Shown: positions 1 to 8,604 of the stretch, piece after piece | How the letters are laid out: each line of letters begins with the position of its first letter | Position numbering within the stretch: the stretch's first letter is position 1 | Assembly: GCA_951813575.1 (NCBI GenBank) | Contig: OX638375.1 | Span: forward strand, 2,123,042 to 2,187,041 | From: Candidatus Binatia bacterium | Lineage (GTDB): Bacteria; Desulfobacterota; Binatia; UBA9968; JAJDTQ01 | Length of the DNA stretch: 64,000 nucleotides | Direction of reading: 5' to 3' | The notes under the pieces: generated by a model | The model's input: only the letters and a program-made list of their open reading frames with translations | Told to the model about the DNA's origin: nothing | Database searches by the model: none | Translations under genes and position numbers: made by a program

Positions 1-626
1 AAGAAGCCCCTGGAGGTGGCGGCAAAAAAGGTACCCTGGTCGGCGGGCGAGCGGACGATCATGTGCACGTCCGGGTACTCGATGCCCTCGCTCACGTCCT
101 CCCAGGTCTTGCCCCGGTCAAAGCTGCGCACGATGCCGCCGTGCTCCAGGGCGAGATAGAGAGTGTCGGTGTTGTCCGGGTCGATGTAGATATGGCGCAC
201 GTGGCCGTGGTGCGGCGGATACGGGAACCACCAGTGGTGCTGGACCTCGGGCGGGAGCGCCCGTAGCCCGTCCAGCTCTTCCCACGAATCGCCGCCGTCC
301 TCGCTGCGGAAGAGCATCACCGGCTCGGTGCCGGCGTACACCACCCGGTCTTCGGCCGGGTCCACGGTCACCCAGCGGATGTCGCCTTCGAGCACCCGCT
401 GCCAGTGGCGCCCCTGGTCGCGGGTGCGGTAGAGGCCGTCCTGGGTCACCCCCGCGTAGACCACCTCGGGGGTGGTGCGGCATCCCCAGACCGAGTCCAC
501 CACCTGGTCCGGGAAGAAGCTCTGGTACTCCCTCGACCCGCGCATGGAGGTCCAGATGTCCCCGACCCCGCGCAGGATCACCATGCCGGCCTGGGTGCCG
601 GCGTAGAGTCTGAGAGCCTCGGCCAT
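1..626 (-). CDS. BNR/sialidase-like beta-propeller repeat protein (3' end outside window)
   Basis: Reverse-strand reading from the ATG at 626 is open to the window edge, giving 208 residues with no stop; the C-terminus is missing. The protein begins MAEALRLYAGTQAG and contains repeated blades with Asp-box-like motifs (TRDQGRHWQ, SEDGGDSWEE, SFDRGKTWED), the signature of BNR/Asp-box beta-propellers related to sialidases and photosystem II stability factor Ycf48. No signal peptide is visible, so a cytoplasmic location is likely. Enzymatic activity cannot be inferred; many such propellers are binding scaffolds. It lies 28 bp downstream of the isochorismatase gene on the same strand and is probably co-transcribed with it. 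Confidence 0.75.
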   Translation of the reverse strand, partial: MAEALRLYAGTQAGMVILRGVGDIWTSMRGSREYQSFFPDQVVDSVWGCRTTPEVVYAGVTQDGLYRTRDQGRHWQRVLEGDIRWVTVDPAEDRVVYAGTEPVMLFRSEDGGDSWEELDGLRALPPEVQHHWWFPYPPHHGHVRHIYIDPDNTDTLYLALEHGGIVRSFDRGKTWEDVSEGIEYPDVHMIVRSPADQGTFFAATSRGF

Positions 627-654
627 GTGCCGTCCCCTCCGGAACCGCGGCCTG

Positions 655-1281
655 TCAGGCCTGCTGGAGCTTCTCCACGAAGGTCGCGGAGTCCATCACC
701 ACGCCGAAGTGCTTGTCGAAGTTCTCGAGGGTGGCCGCCTGTTCCTCGTCGGAGAAGCAGGCGTTGCTGTCCGAGAGGAAGAGCACCTTGAAGTCGCGCA
801 TGGCGCCGTCCCGGGCGGTGCTGTCGCAACACACGTTGGTGGCCACGCCGGTGATGGCGATGGTGTCCCGTCCCAGGCGCCGCAGCACGTTCTCCAGGTT
901 GGTGCCGTAGAACCCGCTGTAGCGGAACTTCTTGATGGTGATTTCGTCCTCCCCGGGCTTCACGCTCTCCAGGATCTCCGCGCCGGGCGCCCCCTCGATG
1001 TTGGTCCAGGGATCGTCCGTGTGGTGGGTCACGGGCTTGAGATCGGCGAACACCCCCACGTCCGCCAGGTCCTTCCGCTTGGTGGTGTAGAGGTAGATGA
1101 CCGGCACCTCCGACGAGCGGCACACCGTCAGGAGCTCCTGGATCCTGGGGATGATGTCCTCGGACGACGGCAGGTAGCGGGTCCCCCTGGGGTCCACCCA
1201 CATGTTCTGCATGTCCACCACGATCAGGGCCGTGTTGTCCTTGCCGATTCGCCAGTGGTCCGCGGGGCGTGTCTCGTCCAT
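655..1281 (-). CDS. Isochorismatase-family cysteine hydrolase
   Basis: A 208-aa protein of typical family length. The catalytic triad is visible: Asp23 in VVDMQN, Lys118 in KKFRYSGF and Cys151 in TNVCCDSTARDG, with the preceding cis-peptide GVAT motif. Family members hydrolyse amide or vinyl-ether bonds in compounds such as nicotinamide, N-carbamoyl amines or isochorismate; the substrate here is unknown. I chose the ATG at 1281 because AGGAGGT lies 6 nt upstream; the reading frame continues far upstream, but antisense to the TAXI gene. It is divergent from the TAXI/TRAP genes and followed by the BNR-repeat gene, which suggests a catabolic accessory role. Confidence 0.85.
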   Translation of the reverse strand: MDETRPADHWRIGKDNTALIVVDMQNMWVDPRGTRYLPSSEDIIPRIQELLTVCRSSEVPVIYLYTTKRKDLADVGVFADLKPVTHHTDDPWTNIEGAPGAEILESVKPGEDEITIKKFRYSGFYGTNLENVLRRLGRDTIAITGVATNVCCDSTARDGAMRDFKVLFLSDSNACFSDEEQAATLENFDKHFGVVMDSATFVEKLQQA

Positions 1282-1449
1282 GTTCCACCTCCTGTGGGAT
1301 CGAATCCACGGCGGGCGCCGGAACTCCCGTCTAACACAGACGAAACCGCGGTCACAAGCCGACCTCCGCGTCTTGTGCCGGTTGACAAAGCCCCGCCCTT
1401 CCACGAGAAAGGGGGTCCACTTCGGGCGCTTCAGGAACAGGAGGACTGC

Positions 1450-2391
1450 ATGACACGGATCGTAATCGGAATACTGGCGCTGATATTCGCGGCGCAGGGC
1501 GTTCACGCGCAGACCGTGAGCATCGGCACCAACCCCCAGGGTTCGCTGGCGTACGCCACCGGAGCCGGCGTGGCCAAGGTGGCCATCGAGGCGGGGGGCG
1601 TGAACATGCGCGTGGTGCCTCAGGGCGGGCCGGTGGTGACCCTGCCTCTGGCCAACAACGCCGAGCTGGACTTCACCATATCCAACGTCGCCGCCAGCTC
1701 GTTCGCCGTACTGGGCAAGGAAATGTTCAAGGGCCGGAAGCAGGAAAACATACGGCTCGTGGCCGTGCTGTTCCCGCTGTACGGCGGCTTCTACGTGCGC
1801 AACGACTCGGACATCAAGACCCTGAGCGATCTCAAGGGCAAGCGGATTCCCAGCAAGTACACCAAGCAGAAGATCGTCGGCCTCAACTCGCTGTCGGTCC
1901 TCAACACCGTGGGGCTGGGCTACAAGGACGTCGTCGGCGTACCGGTGCCCAACGGGGTGCGCGGCATGCGCGACTTCATGGAAGGGAAGAACGACGCAGC
2001 CTACTTCTCCCTGACCTCGGGCATCACCCGGCAGGCCCACGCCGCGGTGGGCGGAATCCGGGTCCTGTCCATGGAGAACACGCCGGAGGCGCTCGCCGCG
2101 TTGCGGAGCATTGTCCCGGCCGGCAGCATCGCGACCCTGCAACCGGCCAAGCTCTATCCCGGCGTCATGAAGCCCACCCACGTGTTCCAGGCGTCCTTCG
2201 TCGTCAACGCCAGCACCAAGACCCCGGACGACGTCGTATACAAGGTGGTGAAGGCGCTGCACGCCAACAAGCAGAAGCTGATCGGCTCCCACGGCATGTT
2301 CAAGCAGTTCAATCCCGGCAAGATGCACGTCGACCTGGGGGTGCCGTACCATCCCGGGGCCGCGAAGTTCTACAAGGAAAAGGGTCTCTAA
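1450..2391 (+). CDS. TAXI-family TRAP transporter solute-binding protein
   Basis: A 313-aa protein with a cleavable signal peptide (about residues 1-20, hydrophobic core then VHAQ). The mature start TVSIGTNPQGS and the later YATGAGVAKV are characteristic of TAXI (TRAP-associated extracytoplasmic immunogenic) binding proteins. It should capture a small carboxylate-type solute in the periplasm and deliver it to the fused membrane component encoded 32 bp downstream. The start is set by AGGAGG just upstream and by the signal peptide; longer in-frame extensions run antisense to the isochorismatase gene. The ligand cannot be predicted. Confidence 0.88.
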   Translation: MTRIVIGILALIFAAQGVHAQTVSIGTNPQGSLAYATGAGVAKVAIEAGGVNMRVVPQGGPVVTLPLANNAELDFTISNVAASSFAVLGKEMFKGRKQENIRLVAVLFPLYGGFYVRNDSDIKTLSDLKGKRIPSKYTKQKIVGLNSLSVLNTVGLGYKDVVGVPVPNGVRGMRDFMEGKNDAAYFSLTSGITRQAHAAVGGIRVLSMENTPEALAALRSIVPAGSIATLQPAKLYPGVMKPTHVFQASFVVNASTKTPDDVVYKVVKALHANKQKLIGSHGMFKQFNPGKMHVDLGVPYHPGAAKFYKEKGL

Positions 2392-2423
2392 CAGGGTCGA
2401 CGACAACGCATTGAACCCTCGCC

Positions 2424-4346
2424 ATGACCGGCGGTGACGGAGACACCGTCCAGGCGCCCTTCGCGTCCTGGACGGTGCGGATCGCGGGACGCCTGCTGGC
2501 GGGCCTGCTCACGGCCGCGGCCCTGGCCGAGGCCGCCGACCTCTACCGGGCCGTCGGTATCGTGGTGTTCGCCGAGCAGCGCCTGCTGGCGTTGCTTGGC
2601 CTCGCCCTCGGGACCCTCTACATCCTCAAGGGAGCCGGGCCGGGGCCGCGCCTTCGCGTGCCCTGGTACGACGCGCTGGCGGCGGTGGCCGGCGTGCTCG
2701 TGTGTTTCTACCTGAGCTGGCACTACGAACGGATCTTCGAGGAGCTCTACTCACGCCCGCGCGATGCCCTGCTGGGCGGCATGGTCATCCTGGTGCTGGT
2801 GGCGGAGGGGGTGCGCCGCTCCGCCGGCCCCGTGCTGTTCATTTTCCTGCTCTCGTTCTTCGTCCTGGGCCTCGTGAGCCATTTCATCCCCGGCCAGTTC
2901 CAGGGGCGGGACGTGGACTTCGACCGGCTGGTGATCTACCTGAGCCTCGACTCCAACTCGCTGGTGGGGATTCCCCTCACGGTGGCCACCACCATCGTCA
3001 TCGCCTTCATCTACTTCGGCAACCTGCTGGACCTGTCCGGCGGCTCCCGGTTCTTCACCGACAGCTCCACTGCGCTCATGGGCCGGTACCGCGGCGGCTC
3101 CGCCAAGATCGCGGTCACCGCGTCGTCACTCTTCGGCTCCATCTCGGGCAGCGCCACCTCCAACGTCGTCTCCACCGGCGTCATCACCATTCCGCTGATG
3201 AAGAAGGGGGGCTACCCGGCCCATACCGCCGGGGCCATCGAGGCCGTCGCCTCCACCGGCGGCCAGCTGATGCCGCCCATGATGGGCGCCGCCGCGTTCG
3301 TCATGGCCGAGTTCCTGCAGATCTCCTACCAGGAGGTGGTGCTGGCGGCGCTGATCCCGGCGGTCCTCTACTACGTGGCGCTGTTCATCCAGGCCGATCT
3401 CTTTGCCGCGCGGGAACGCATCACGCGGGTCGACGAAGCCTCCATCCCGCCCCGCTGGCCCGTGTTCCGGGCCGGCTGGCCCTACGCGGTGCCGTTCGCC
3501 GTGGTGATCCTGTGCCTCTTCTACCTCAACCTCAGGCCCGAGACCTCGGCCCTGTGGGCCGCCGGGAGCCTGGTCCCCATCGGGCTGTTCATCGGCTACC
3601 AGGGCGAGAAGATGCGCTGGTGGGTCATCCTCACCGTCCTGGCCAAGACCGGCGCCCTGTGTGTGCAGGTGTTGATGATCAGTTGCATGGCCGGGATCAT
3701 TATCGGCGTCCTCAACATCACCGGCCTCGGCTTCGCGCTGACCCAGGCCATCATCCACCTGGCCGGCGGAAATACCGCCATGATCCTGCTGCTGGCCGCG
3801 CTGATCTCCATCGTGCTCGGCATGGGCATGCCCACCCTGGGCGTCTACCTGCTGCTGGCGACCCTGGTGACCCCCTCCATGGTGGAGGTGGGCATCCCGC
3901 CCATGGCGGCGCACCTGTTCGCGCTCTACTTCGGCATGCTGTCCCTGATCACGCCGCCGGTGGCGGTGGCGGCCTTCACCGCCGCCACGGTGGCCGAGTC
4001 CGATTTCCTGCGCACCGGCTTCGCCGCGGTCCACTTCGGCTGGACCGCCTACGTCGTCCCGTTCCTGTTCGTGCTGGCGCCGGAGCTGCTCATGGAGGGT
4101 TCCGCGCTGGAGATCGTTCACACCTCGGCCACCGCCGTCATCGGCGTCTGGCTCGTCTCCGCGGGTTTCATGGGCTATTTCGCGAGACCGTTGGGCGCCG
4201 GCCACCGGGTTCTGTTCATGGCCGCCGGGTTGCTGTTGTTCTTTCCGGCCAGCGGCGTGAGTCACGGCATCTGGACGGACGTGGCCGGGGCCTGCCTGGC
4301 CGGGGTTCTGGCCGTCACCGGGGGTTTCCGGGGCGAGAGGCGCTGA
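2424..4346 (+). CDS. TRAP transporter, fused 4TM/12TM permease (DctQM type)
   Basis: A 640-aa polytopic inner-membrane protein. The N-terminal ~180 residues hold the small-subunit-like helices. The remainder is the large DctM-type unit, with conserved glycine-rich segments GSISGSATSNVVSTG, GGQLMPPMMGAAAF and LGMGMPTLGVYLLL, and LITPPVAVAAFTAA near the end. Fused TRAP permeases of this type usually partner TAXI binding proteins, as here, and use an ion gradient for solute uptake. The stop codon is immediately next to the stop of the convergent decarboxylase gene (4346/4347), leaving no intergenic DNA. Confidence 0.9.
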   Translation: MTGGDGDTVQAPFASWTVRIAGRLLAGLLTAAALAEAADLYRAVGIVVFAEQRLLALLGLALGTLYILKGAGPGPRLRVPWYDALAAVAGVLVCFYLSWHYERIFEELYSRPRDALLGGMVILVLVAEGVRRSAGPVLFIFLLSFFVLGLVSHFIPGQFQGRDVDFDRLVIYLSLDSNSLVGIPLTVATTIVIAFIYFGNLLDLSGGSRFFTDSSTALMGRYRGGSAKIAVTASSLFGSISGSATSNVVSTGVITIPLMKKGGYPAHTAGAIEAVASTGGQLMPPMMGAAAFVMAEFLQISYQEVVLAALIPAVLYYVALFIQADLFAARERITRVDEASIPPRWPVFRAGWPYAVPFAVVILCLFYLNLRPETSALWAAGSLVPIGLFIGYQGEKMRWWVILTVLAKTGALCVQVLMISCMAGIIIGVLNITGLGFALTQAIIHLAGGNTAMILLLAALISIVLGMGMPTLGVYLLLATLVTPSMVEVGIPPMAAHLFALYFGMLSLITPPVAVAAFTAATVAESDFLRTGFAAVHFGWTAYVVPFLFVLAPELLMEGSALEIVHTSATAVIGVWLVSAGFMGYFARPLGAGHRVLFMAAGLLLFFPASGVSHGIWTDVAGACLAGVLAVTGGFRGERR

Positions 4347-5813
4347 CTACAACGCCTCGGCCCCGAACCGTTCGATGACCTCCAGGGTCTCGCGGACGTC
4401 GTCCCAGGTGGTGTGGTGGTTGATGATGCACAGCCTGAGGGAAAACTTCCCGGCAAGGGTCGTCGATGAGATGAGCGCGCGGTCCTCCCAGAAGACGCGC
4501 GCGAGCACGTTCCGGTTGACCTTTTCCAGCCTCTCCTCGTCGAGGTCCCGGCCGGCGGGGTTCATCCGGAAGCACACGATCCCCAGCGATGCGGGGTTCA
4601 GCGTCTCGAGCATGGGACTCTCCCGCACGTACTCGTCGGCCCGGGCCGCCAGCTCCATCCCCCGAGACACCGCCTGCCGGAACGCGGCCATGCCGAAGGT
4701 CTGCACCGACATCCAGATCTTCAATGCCCGCGCCGAGCGGCTCAACTGCAGGCCGCGGTCCGAGAAGTTCGGATGGTTGGCGCCCCAGATGGTGTCCTGG
4801 AGCACGTCGTGGTGCACCTCGAACGCCTTTTCGAGCGTGGCGGCGTCCTTCACCAGCAGGCCGCCCACCTCGTAGGGCTGGAAGAACCACTTGTGGCCGT
4901 CCAGGTTCACCGAGTCGGCGCGCTCTATGCCGCGCAGGAGCTCCTTGCCCCGCTCCGTCACCACCGCGAAACCGCCGTAGGCGCCGTCGACGTGCAGCCA
5001 GATGCCCTCCGCCTCGCAGAAGTCGGCGATTTCCCCGAGCGGGTCGATGGCCCCGGTGCTGCTGGCTCCGGCGTTGGCGCACACCGTGACGGGATTCAAA
5101 CCGGCGGCGCGGTCTTCGGCCACGGCGCGAGCCAGGGCATCCACATCGAGGCGGAAACGTTCGTCCGTCGGCAGCAGCCGCGTGTGCTCCCGCCTGACGC
5201 CCGTGATCCTGGCGGCGCGGACCTGGGCGCTGTGGCTCTGGTCGCTCATGTACACGGTGGCGCCGTCGGGGTTGCCGGCGGCTTCCCGAGCCGCGACGAA
5301 GGCGTCCACGCTGGCCGCCGAGCCTCCGCTGGTCAGAATCCCTCCGGCGCTGTCCGGGTAGCCGATCCAGCGCTTCAACCAGTCGATGACCACCAGCTCG
5401 ATCTCGCTGGGACCGCTCGCCACCAGCCAGGTGCATTGGTTGAAGTTGTAGCCGGCGGCCATGAAGTCGGCCAGCACACCCGGCCACGTCGGCGAAGACG
5501 GGATGAACGCGAAGCAACGCGGGTGATCCAGGCGCGTGGCGAACGGGAGCACCTCGCGCGCGGCCCATTCGATAACCTCCGCGCCCGGCCGGCCGTCCTC
5601 CGGCGGATCCTCCTTGAGCTTGGCGTCGAGCGCCTGCTGGAAATCCCCTTCCCAGGCGTTGTCCCCGGGCAGACCCTTGATCCGCTCCACCAGGATCTCC
5701 GCCGCCTTGCGCGCGAGCTCCAGCATGGCCTCGGGCGCCATCTCGAGGGGGCCGTGACCGGGCGTGTCCACTGCCGACCCTTTGCCATCCTTGCCCTTGT
5801 TCGAATGTTCCAT
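4347..5813 (-). CDS. Pyridoxal-phosphate-dependent group II decarboxylase
   Basis: A 488-aa fold-type I PLP enzyme of the aromatic-L-amino-acid/glutamate decarboxylase family. Visible features are GGSAASVDAFVAARE (phosphate-binding loop region), HVDGAYGGFAV (Asp contacting the PLP pyridine nitrogen) and NLDGHKWFFQPYEVG, whose Lys is the expected Schiff-base residue. The product would be an amine plus CO2; the amino-acid substrate is not determinable. The ATG at 5813 follows GGAGGTGGA closely. An in-frame ATG at 5846 would add 11 residues but lacks a comparable ribosome-binding site. It lies between a TRAP system and an IS remnant. Confidence 0.87.
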   Translation of the reverse strand: MEHSNKGKDGKGSAVDTPGHGPLEMAPEAMLELARKAAEILVERIKGLPGDNAWEGDFQQALDAKLKEDPPEDGRPGAEVIEWAAREVLPFATRLDHPRCFAFIPSSPTWPGVLADFMAAGYNFNQCTWLVASGPSEIELVVIDWLKRWIGYPDSAGGILTSGGSAASVDAFVAAREAAGNPDGATVYMSDQSHSAQVRAARITGVRREHTRLLPTDERFRLDVDALARAVAEDRAAGLNPVTVCANAGASSTGAIDPLGEIADFCEAEGIWLHVDGAYGGFAVVTERGKELLRGIERADSVNLDGHKWFFQPYEVGGLLVKDAATLEKAFEVHHDVLQDTIWGANHPNFSDRGLQLSRSARALKIWMSVQTFGMAAFRQAVSRGMELAARADEYVRESPMLETLNPASLGIVCFRMNPAGRDLDEERLEKVNRNVLARVFWEDRALISSTTLAGKFSLRLCIINHHTTWDDVRETLEVIERFGAEAL

Positions 5814-5867
5814 TCCACCTCCGATAGCACATGTTGCCAGTGTCAACGAATCTCTGTTCGGGTAACG

Positions 5868-6662
5868 TCAAAAGGATTGTGTCAGGGAGAAGAGTGAGGG
5901 GACTCCCTGGGACCTGTTTTCGTGAGTGAAGACGGCGAACAAGATACGGTCCATGGAGGTACGATCCTGGAAGACGCCCATGGGACGGGTACGTCTTCGG
6001 ACTTCACGGAACCTGCGTTCGATGGCATTGGTGGTTCGCACGGCCTTTCGTTGTTCCAAGGTGGGATAGCGGAAACAGGAGAGCAGATCGTCGAGGTCTG
6101 TGCGCAGGGAGTTGACGACGTTGGGGTAGGCCACCGACCAGCGTTGAGCGAGGCGGCGGGCCTGGGAGCGGGCCTTGCGCAGGTTCGAAGCATTCATGAT
6201 GTTGTGCAGGGCTTTTTTGACCGCGGGTTGGTCGACCTTTTTGACCCGGTCGAGGAGATTGCGGATCTTGTGCGCCCAGCAGCGCTGAACCGCCACGTTG
6301 GGGTAGACCGTGGGGAGGGCCGCGAGAAGACCCTTGCCGCCGTCGGTACAGATCATCTCAAGGGTCTTGCCTTCGAGGCCGCGGCGGTAGAGGTCTGTGA
6401 GGAACAGCTCCCACTGGGCGGCGCTCTCGGCCGTGGCCAGGCGGTAGTCCAAGACCTCCTTTTTGCCGTCCGGATGGAGCCCCAGAGCCACCAGCACCGG
6501 ACGACGGAGTGCGCCCAGGCCGGTCTTGCGCGCCAGCACCACGCCGTCGAGCTCTCGATCGTTGCCCTCTGTGGCATCGGGGGTGCTCCTTCCTATGTGG
6601 ATCTTGGTTAACCCACTGGAGTACCCCCTCCTCTCCCCCTGACACAAACTCTCATACATCAC
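5868..6662 (-). pseudogene. IS256-family transposase, N-terminal domain deleted
   Basis: The open frame translates to 264 aa against about 400 for intact family members. Residues ~38-264 match the Mutator transposase core: Asp39 in ELDGVVL, Asp107 in CTDGGKG and Glu215 in NAIERRFRE form the DDE triad, with QRCWAHKIRN between them. Residues 1-37 do not look like transposase; they read through the right inverted repeat and leader. The N-terminal DNA-binding region is therefore missing and the break falls just before the first catalytic Asp. The stop lies about 10 bp outside the left inverted repeat. It is unlikely to be autonomous, although the catalytic core is intact. Confidence 0.8.
5878..6646 (-). 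mobile_element. Internally deleted IS256-family (Mutator) insertion element
   Basis: About 769 bp bounded by terminal inverted repeats. The left end at 5878 reads TGTGTCAGGG followed by a purine-rich tract. The reverse complement of the right end (to 6646) also reads TGTGTCAGGG followed by a purine-rich tract, with roughly 17-18 of 25 positions matching. Inside is only the C-terminal two thirds of a Mutator-type transposase. Full-length relatives are about 1.3 kb, so roughly half a kilobase has been lost internally while both ends survive. Flanking bases show no obvious 8-9 bp target duplication, so the insertion is probably old or rearranged. Confidence 0.72.
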
Positions 6663-6748
6663 CCTGTTCGCATACCGTTGAGACGAGTCCTTGAACCGCC
6701 GCCGACGGGCGGGATAGACTGGCCGCCGACCCGTGGGGAGGATCTGTC

Positions 6749-7570
6749 ATGACCGAGGTCATCATGATCGGGACGGGAGTCCCGGAGCCCAACCCGAACC
6801 GGCAGGGATCCTGCGTCGCCATCATCATCGACGGCAAGCCCATGCTGCTCGACTGCGGCCGGGGCGCGCTTACGCAACTCGTGCGCGCGGGCATCGACCC
6901 GGCACAGGTGGAGCAGGTGTTTCTCAGCCATCTCCACTACGACCACATCATCGGGCTTCCGGATCTCCTGCTGGGGAGCTGGATGGTGGGACGCAGCACC
7001 GGCGTCGAAGTGTTCGGACCGGCAGGGACCACGGCGTTCGTGGAAGGGCTCCTGGAAGCCTTCAAGATCGATATCCAGGGCCGCAAGGCCACCGGCACCA
7101 ACTCGAAGTTCGAGGTCTCCACCCGCGAGATCGACGAGGGGCAGGTGTGGAAGACGCCGGAATGGAAGCTCGACGCGGTGCGCGTGGTGCACATACCCGG
7201 CAGCCTCGGCTTCCGCGTGGACACGCAAGACCGGTCCATCGTGTTCTCCGGCGACACCCGGCCGTGCCCGGCCCTGGTGGAGCTGGCCAGGGACTGCGAC
7301 CTGCTTGTTCACGAGGTCCTGTTCTCGCCGGAGCTGGAGCAGAACGGCGCCCCCGCCGGCCGGCACCCGGAATTCATTCATCCCGAGTGGGCCAACCGCG
7401 TGCGCCATACCAAGCCGAATCAGGTGGGCAAGATCGCGGCCGAGGCCAATGCCAAGAAGCTGGTGCTCACCCACCTGTGGTCCGAGAGGGAAGAGGACCG
7501 GCTCAAGGCGGAGGTGGCGGCGCACTATTCCGGAGAGATCGTCGTGGCCCGTGACCTTATGCGGGTCTGA
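6749..7570 (+). CDS. MBL-fold metallo-hydrolase (ribonuclease Z/arylsulfatase-like)
   Basis: A 273-aa metallo-beta-lactamase-fold protein. The metal motif SHLHYDH supplies His61, His63, Asp65 and His66. Further conserved elements are SGDTRPCPAL (bridging Asp), HEVLF, HTKPNQVGKIA and LTHLW (C-terminal His). The order and spacing match the RNase Z/atsA-like branch, not beta-lactamases. The substrate is unknown; such proteins next to catabolic genes often act as esterases, lactonases or phosphodiesterases. GGAGGAT precedes the ATG. The hydratase-aldolase gene begins 32 bp downstream on the same strand, so an operon is likely. Confidence 0.85.
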   Translation: MTEVIMIGTGVPEPNPNRQGSCVAIIIDGKPMLLDCGRGALTQLVRAGIDPAQVEQVFLSHLHYDHIIGLPDLLLGSWMVGRSTGVEVFGPAGTTAFVEGLLEAFKIDIQGRKATGTNSKFEVSTREIDEGQVWKTPEWKLDAVRVVHIPGSLGFRVDTQDRSIVFSGDTRPCPALVELARDCDLLVHEVLFSPELEQNGAPAGRHPEFIHPEWANRVRHTKPNQVGKIAAEANAKKLVLTHLWSEREEDRLKAEVAAHYSGEIVVARDLMRV

Positions 7571-7602
7571 CCAGGGCACGCCTACGGGCCCAAGGAGGAA
7601 CC

Positions 7603-8571
7603 ATGCTCGAAGCCAAGGACGTGCAAGGGGTGCTGGCGATCATGCCGACGCCGGCCAAGGACGGCGCCGACAGCCTGGAGGCCGTGGACACCGTGGACCT
7701 GGACGAAACCGCCCGTCTGGCCGAGAGTCTGGTGCGCGACGGCGTCTCCGGCATCATGGTGCTGGGGACCATGGGAGAATGCGCCACCGTGTCCCGGAGC
7801 GACTACGAGGCCTACGTCACCTGCCTGCTGGAGACCGTGCGCGGGCGCGTGCCCACCTTCGTCGGCACCACCGCCCTGGGCGGACACGAGATCGCCCAAC
7901 GCATCCGCTTCGTCAAGGAACGGGGCGCCACCGGGACGCTCCTGGGCATCCCCATGTGGCAGCCGGCGACCCCGGACATGGCGGTGCGTTTCTATGCCAC
8001 CGTGGCGGAGGCATTCCCCGACTTCCCCATCATGGTCTACGCCAACGCCCGGGCGTTCCGGTTCGCCTTCGACACGGACTTCTGGCGGCGGGTGGTGAAC
8101 GTGGCGCCGACGGTGATGTCGGCCAAGTTCTCCAACCGGGGCATCCTCCGGGACGTGGTGGCGGCCACCGCGGGGCGGGTGAACTTCGTCCCCCCCATCG
8201 GGCTGGCCTACGAGTTCGCGCAACTCTCGCCGCGGACCGCCAACACCTGCTGGACTCCCTCGGTGGGGCCGCAGCCGGCGCTGGCGCTGATGAAGGCCCT
8301 GGCGGCCGGCGAGGCGGACCGGGCCAAGGCCGTGGCCGACGACATCGCCTGGGCCGCCGAGCCCCACCACGCCATCACCGGCTCCCAGGAGGTCTTCGCC
8401 TCCTACAACATCCAGATGGAGAAGGTCCTCATGGGCGCCTCCGGCTACTGCAAGCCCGGCCCCATCCGGCCGCCCTACGACGTCATGCCCGAGGACTTCG
8501 CGGAGGGGTGCCGGGAGGCCGGCCGGCGTTTCGCGGAACTGAGGACCAAGTACGCACAACCCTCGGGTTGA
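7603..8571 (+). CDS. DHDPS-superfamily hydratase-aldolase, NahE-like
   Basis: A 322-aa TIM-barrel class I aldolase. It resembles trans-o-hydroxybenzylidenepyruvate hydratase-aldolase (NahE) more than dihydrodipicolinate synthase: the segments IMPTPA, TVDLDETARL, GTMGECAT, GTTALGG and GPIRPPYDVMPEDF follow the NahE pattern. The Schiff-base Lys is expected in MSAKFSNRG. NahE cleaves an aryl-alkenyl pyruvate into an aromatic aldehyde and pyruvate, so this enzyme probably acts on a 2-oxo acid made by ring cleavage. No ring-cleaving dioxygenase is present nearby, so the exact substrate is open. A strong AAGGAGG site precedes the ATG. Confidence 0.82.
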   Translation: MLEAKDVQGVLAIMPTPAKDGADSLEAVDTVDLDETARLAESLVRDGVSGIMVLGTMGECATVSRSDYEAYVTCLLETVRGRVPTFVGTTALGGHEIAQRIRFVKERGATGTLLGIPMWQPATPDMAVRFYATVAEAFPDFPIMVYANARAFRFAFDTDFWRRVVNVAPTVMSAKFSNRGILRDVVAATAGRVNFVPPIGLAYEFAQLSPRTANTCWTPSVGPQPALALMKALAAGEADRAKAVADDIAWAAEPHHAITGSQEVFASYNIQMEKVLMGASGYCKPGPIRPPYDVMPEDFAEGCREAGRRFAELRTKYAQPSG

Positions 8572-8604
8572 CCCCCATCCGGGGGGCGCCTAAACACGGG
8601 CACG

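Noticed and set aside
1382-1405. TTGACA upstream of the TAXI gene as a promoter
   Set aside because: The -35 hexamer is perfect but no acceptable -10 lies 15-19 bp downstream.
655-2406. 583-aa minus-strand ORF across the TAXI gene into isochorismatase
   Set aside because: Only the last 208 residues are isochorismatase; the rest is antisense to a gene with a clear signal peptide and family match. High GC content makes such frames open.
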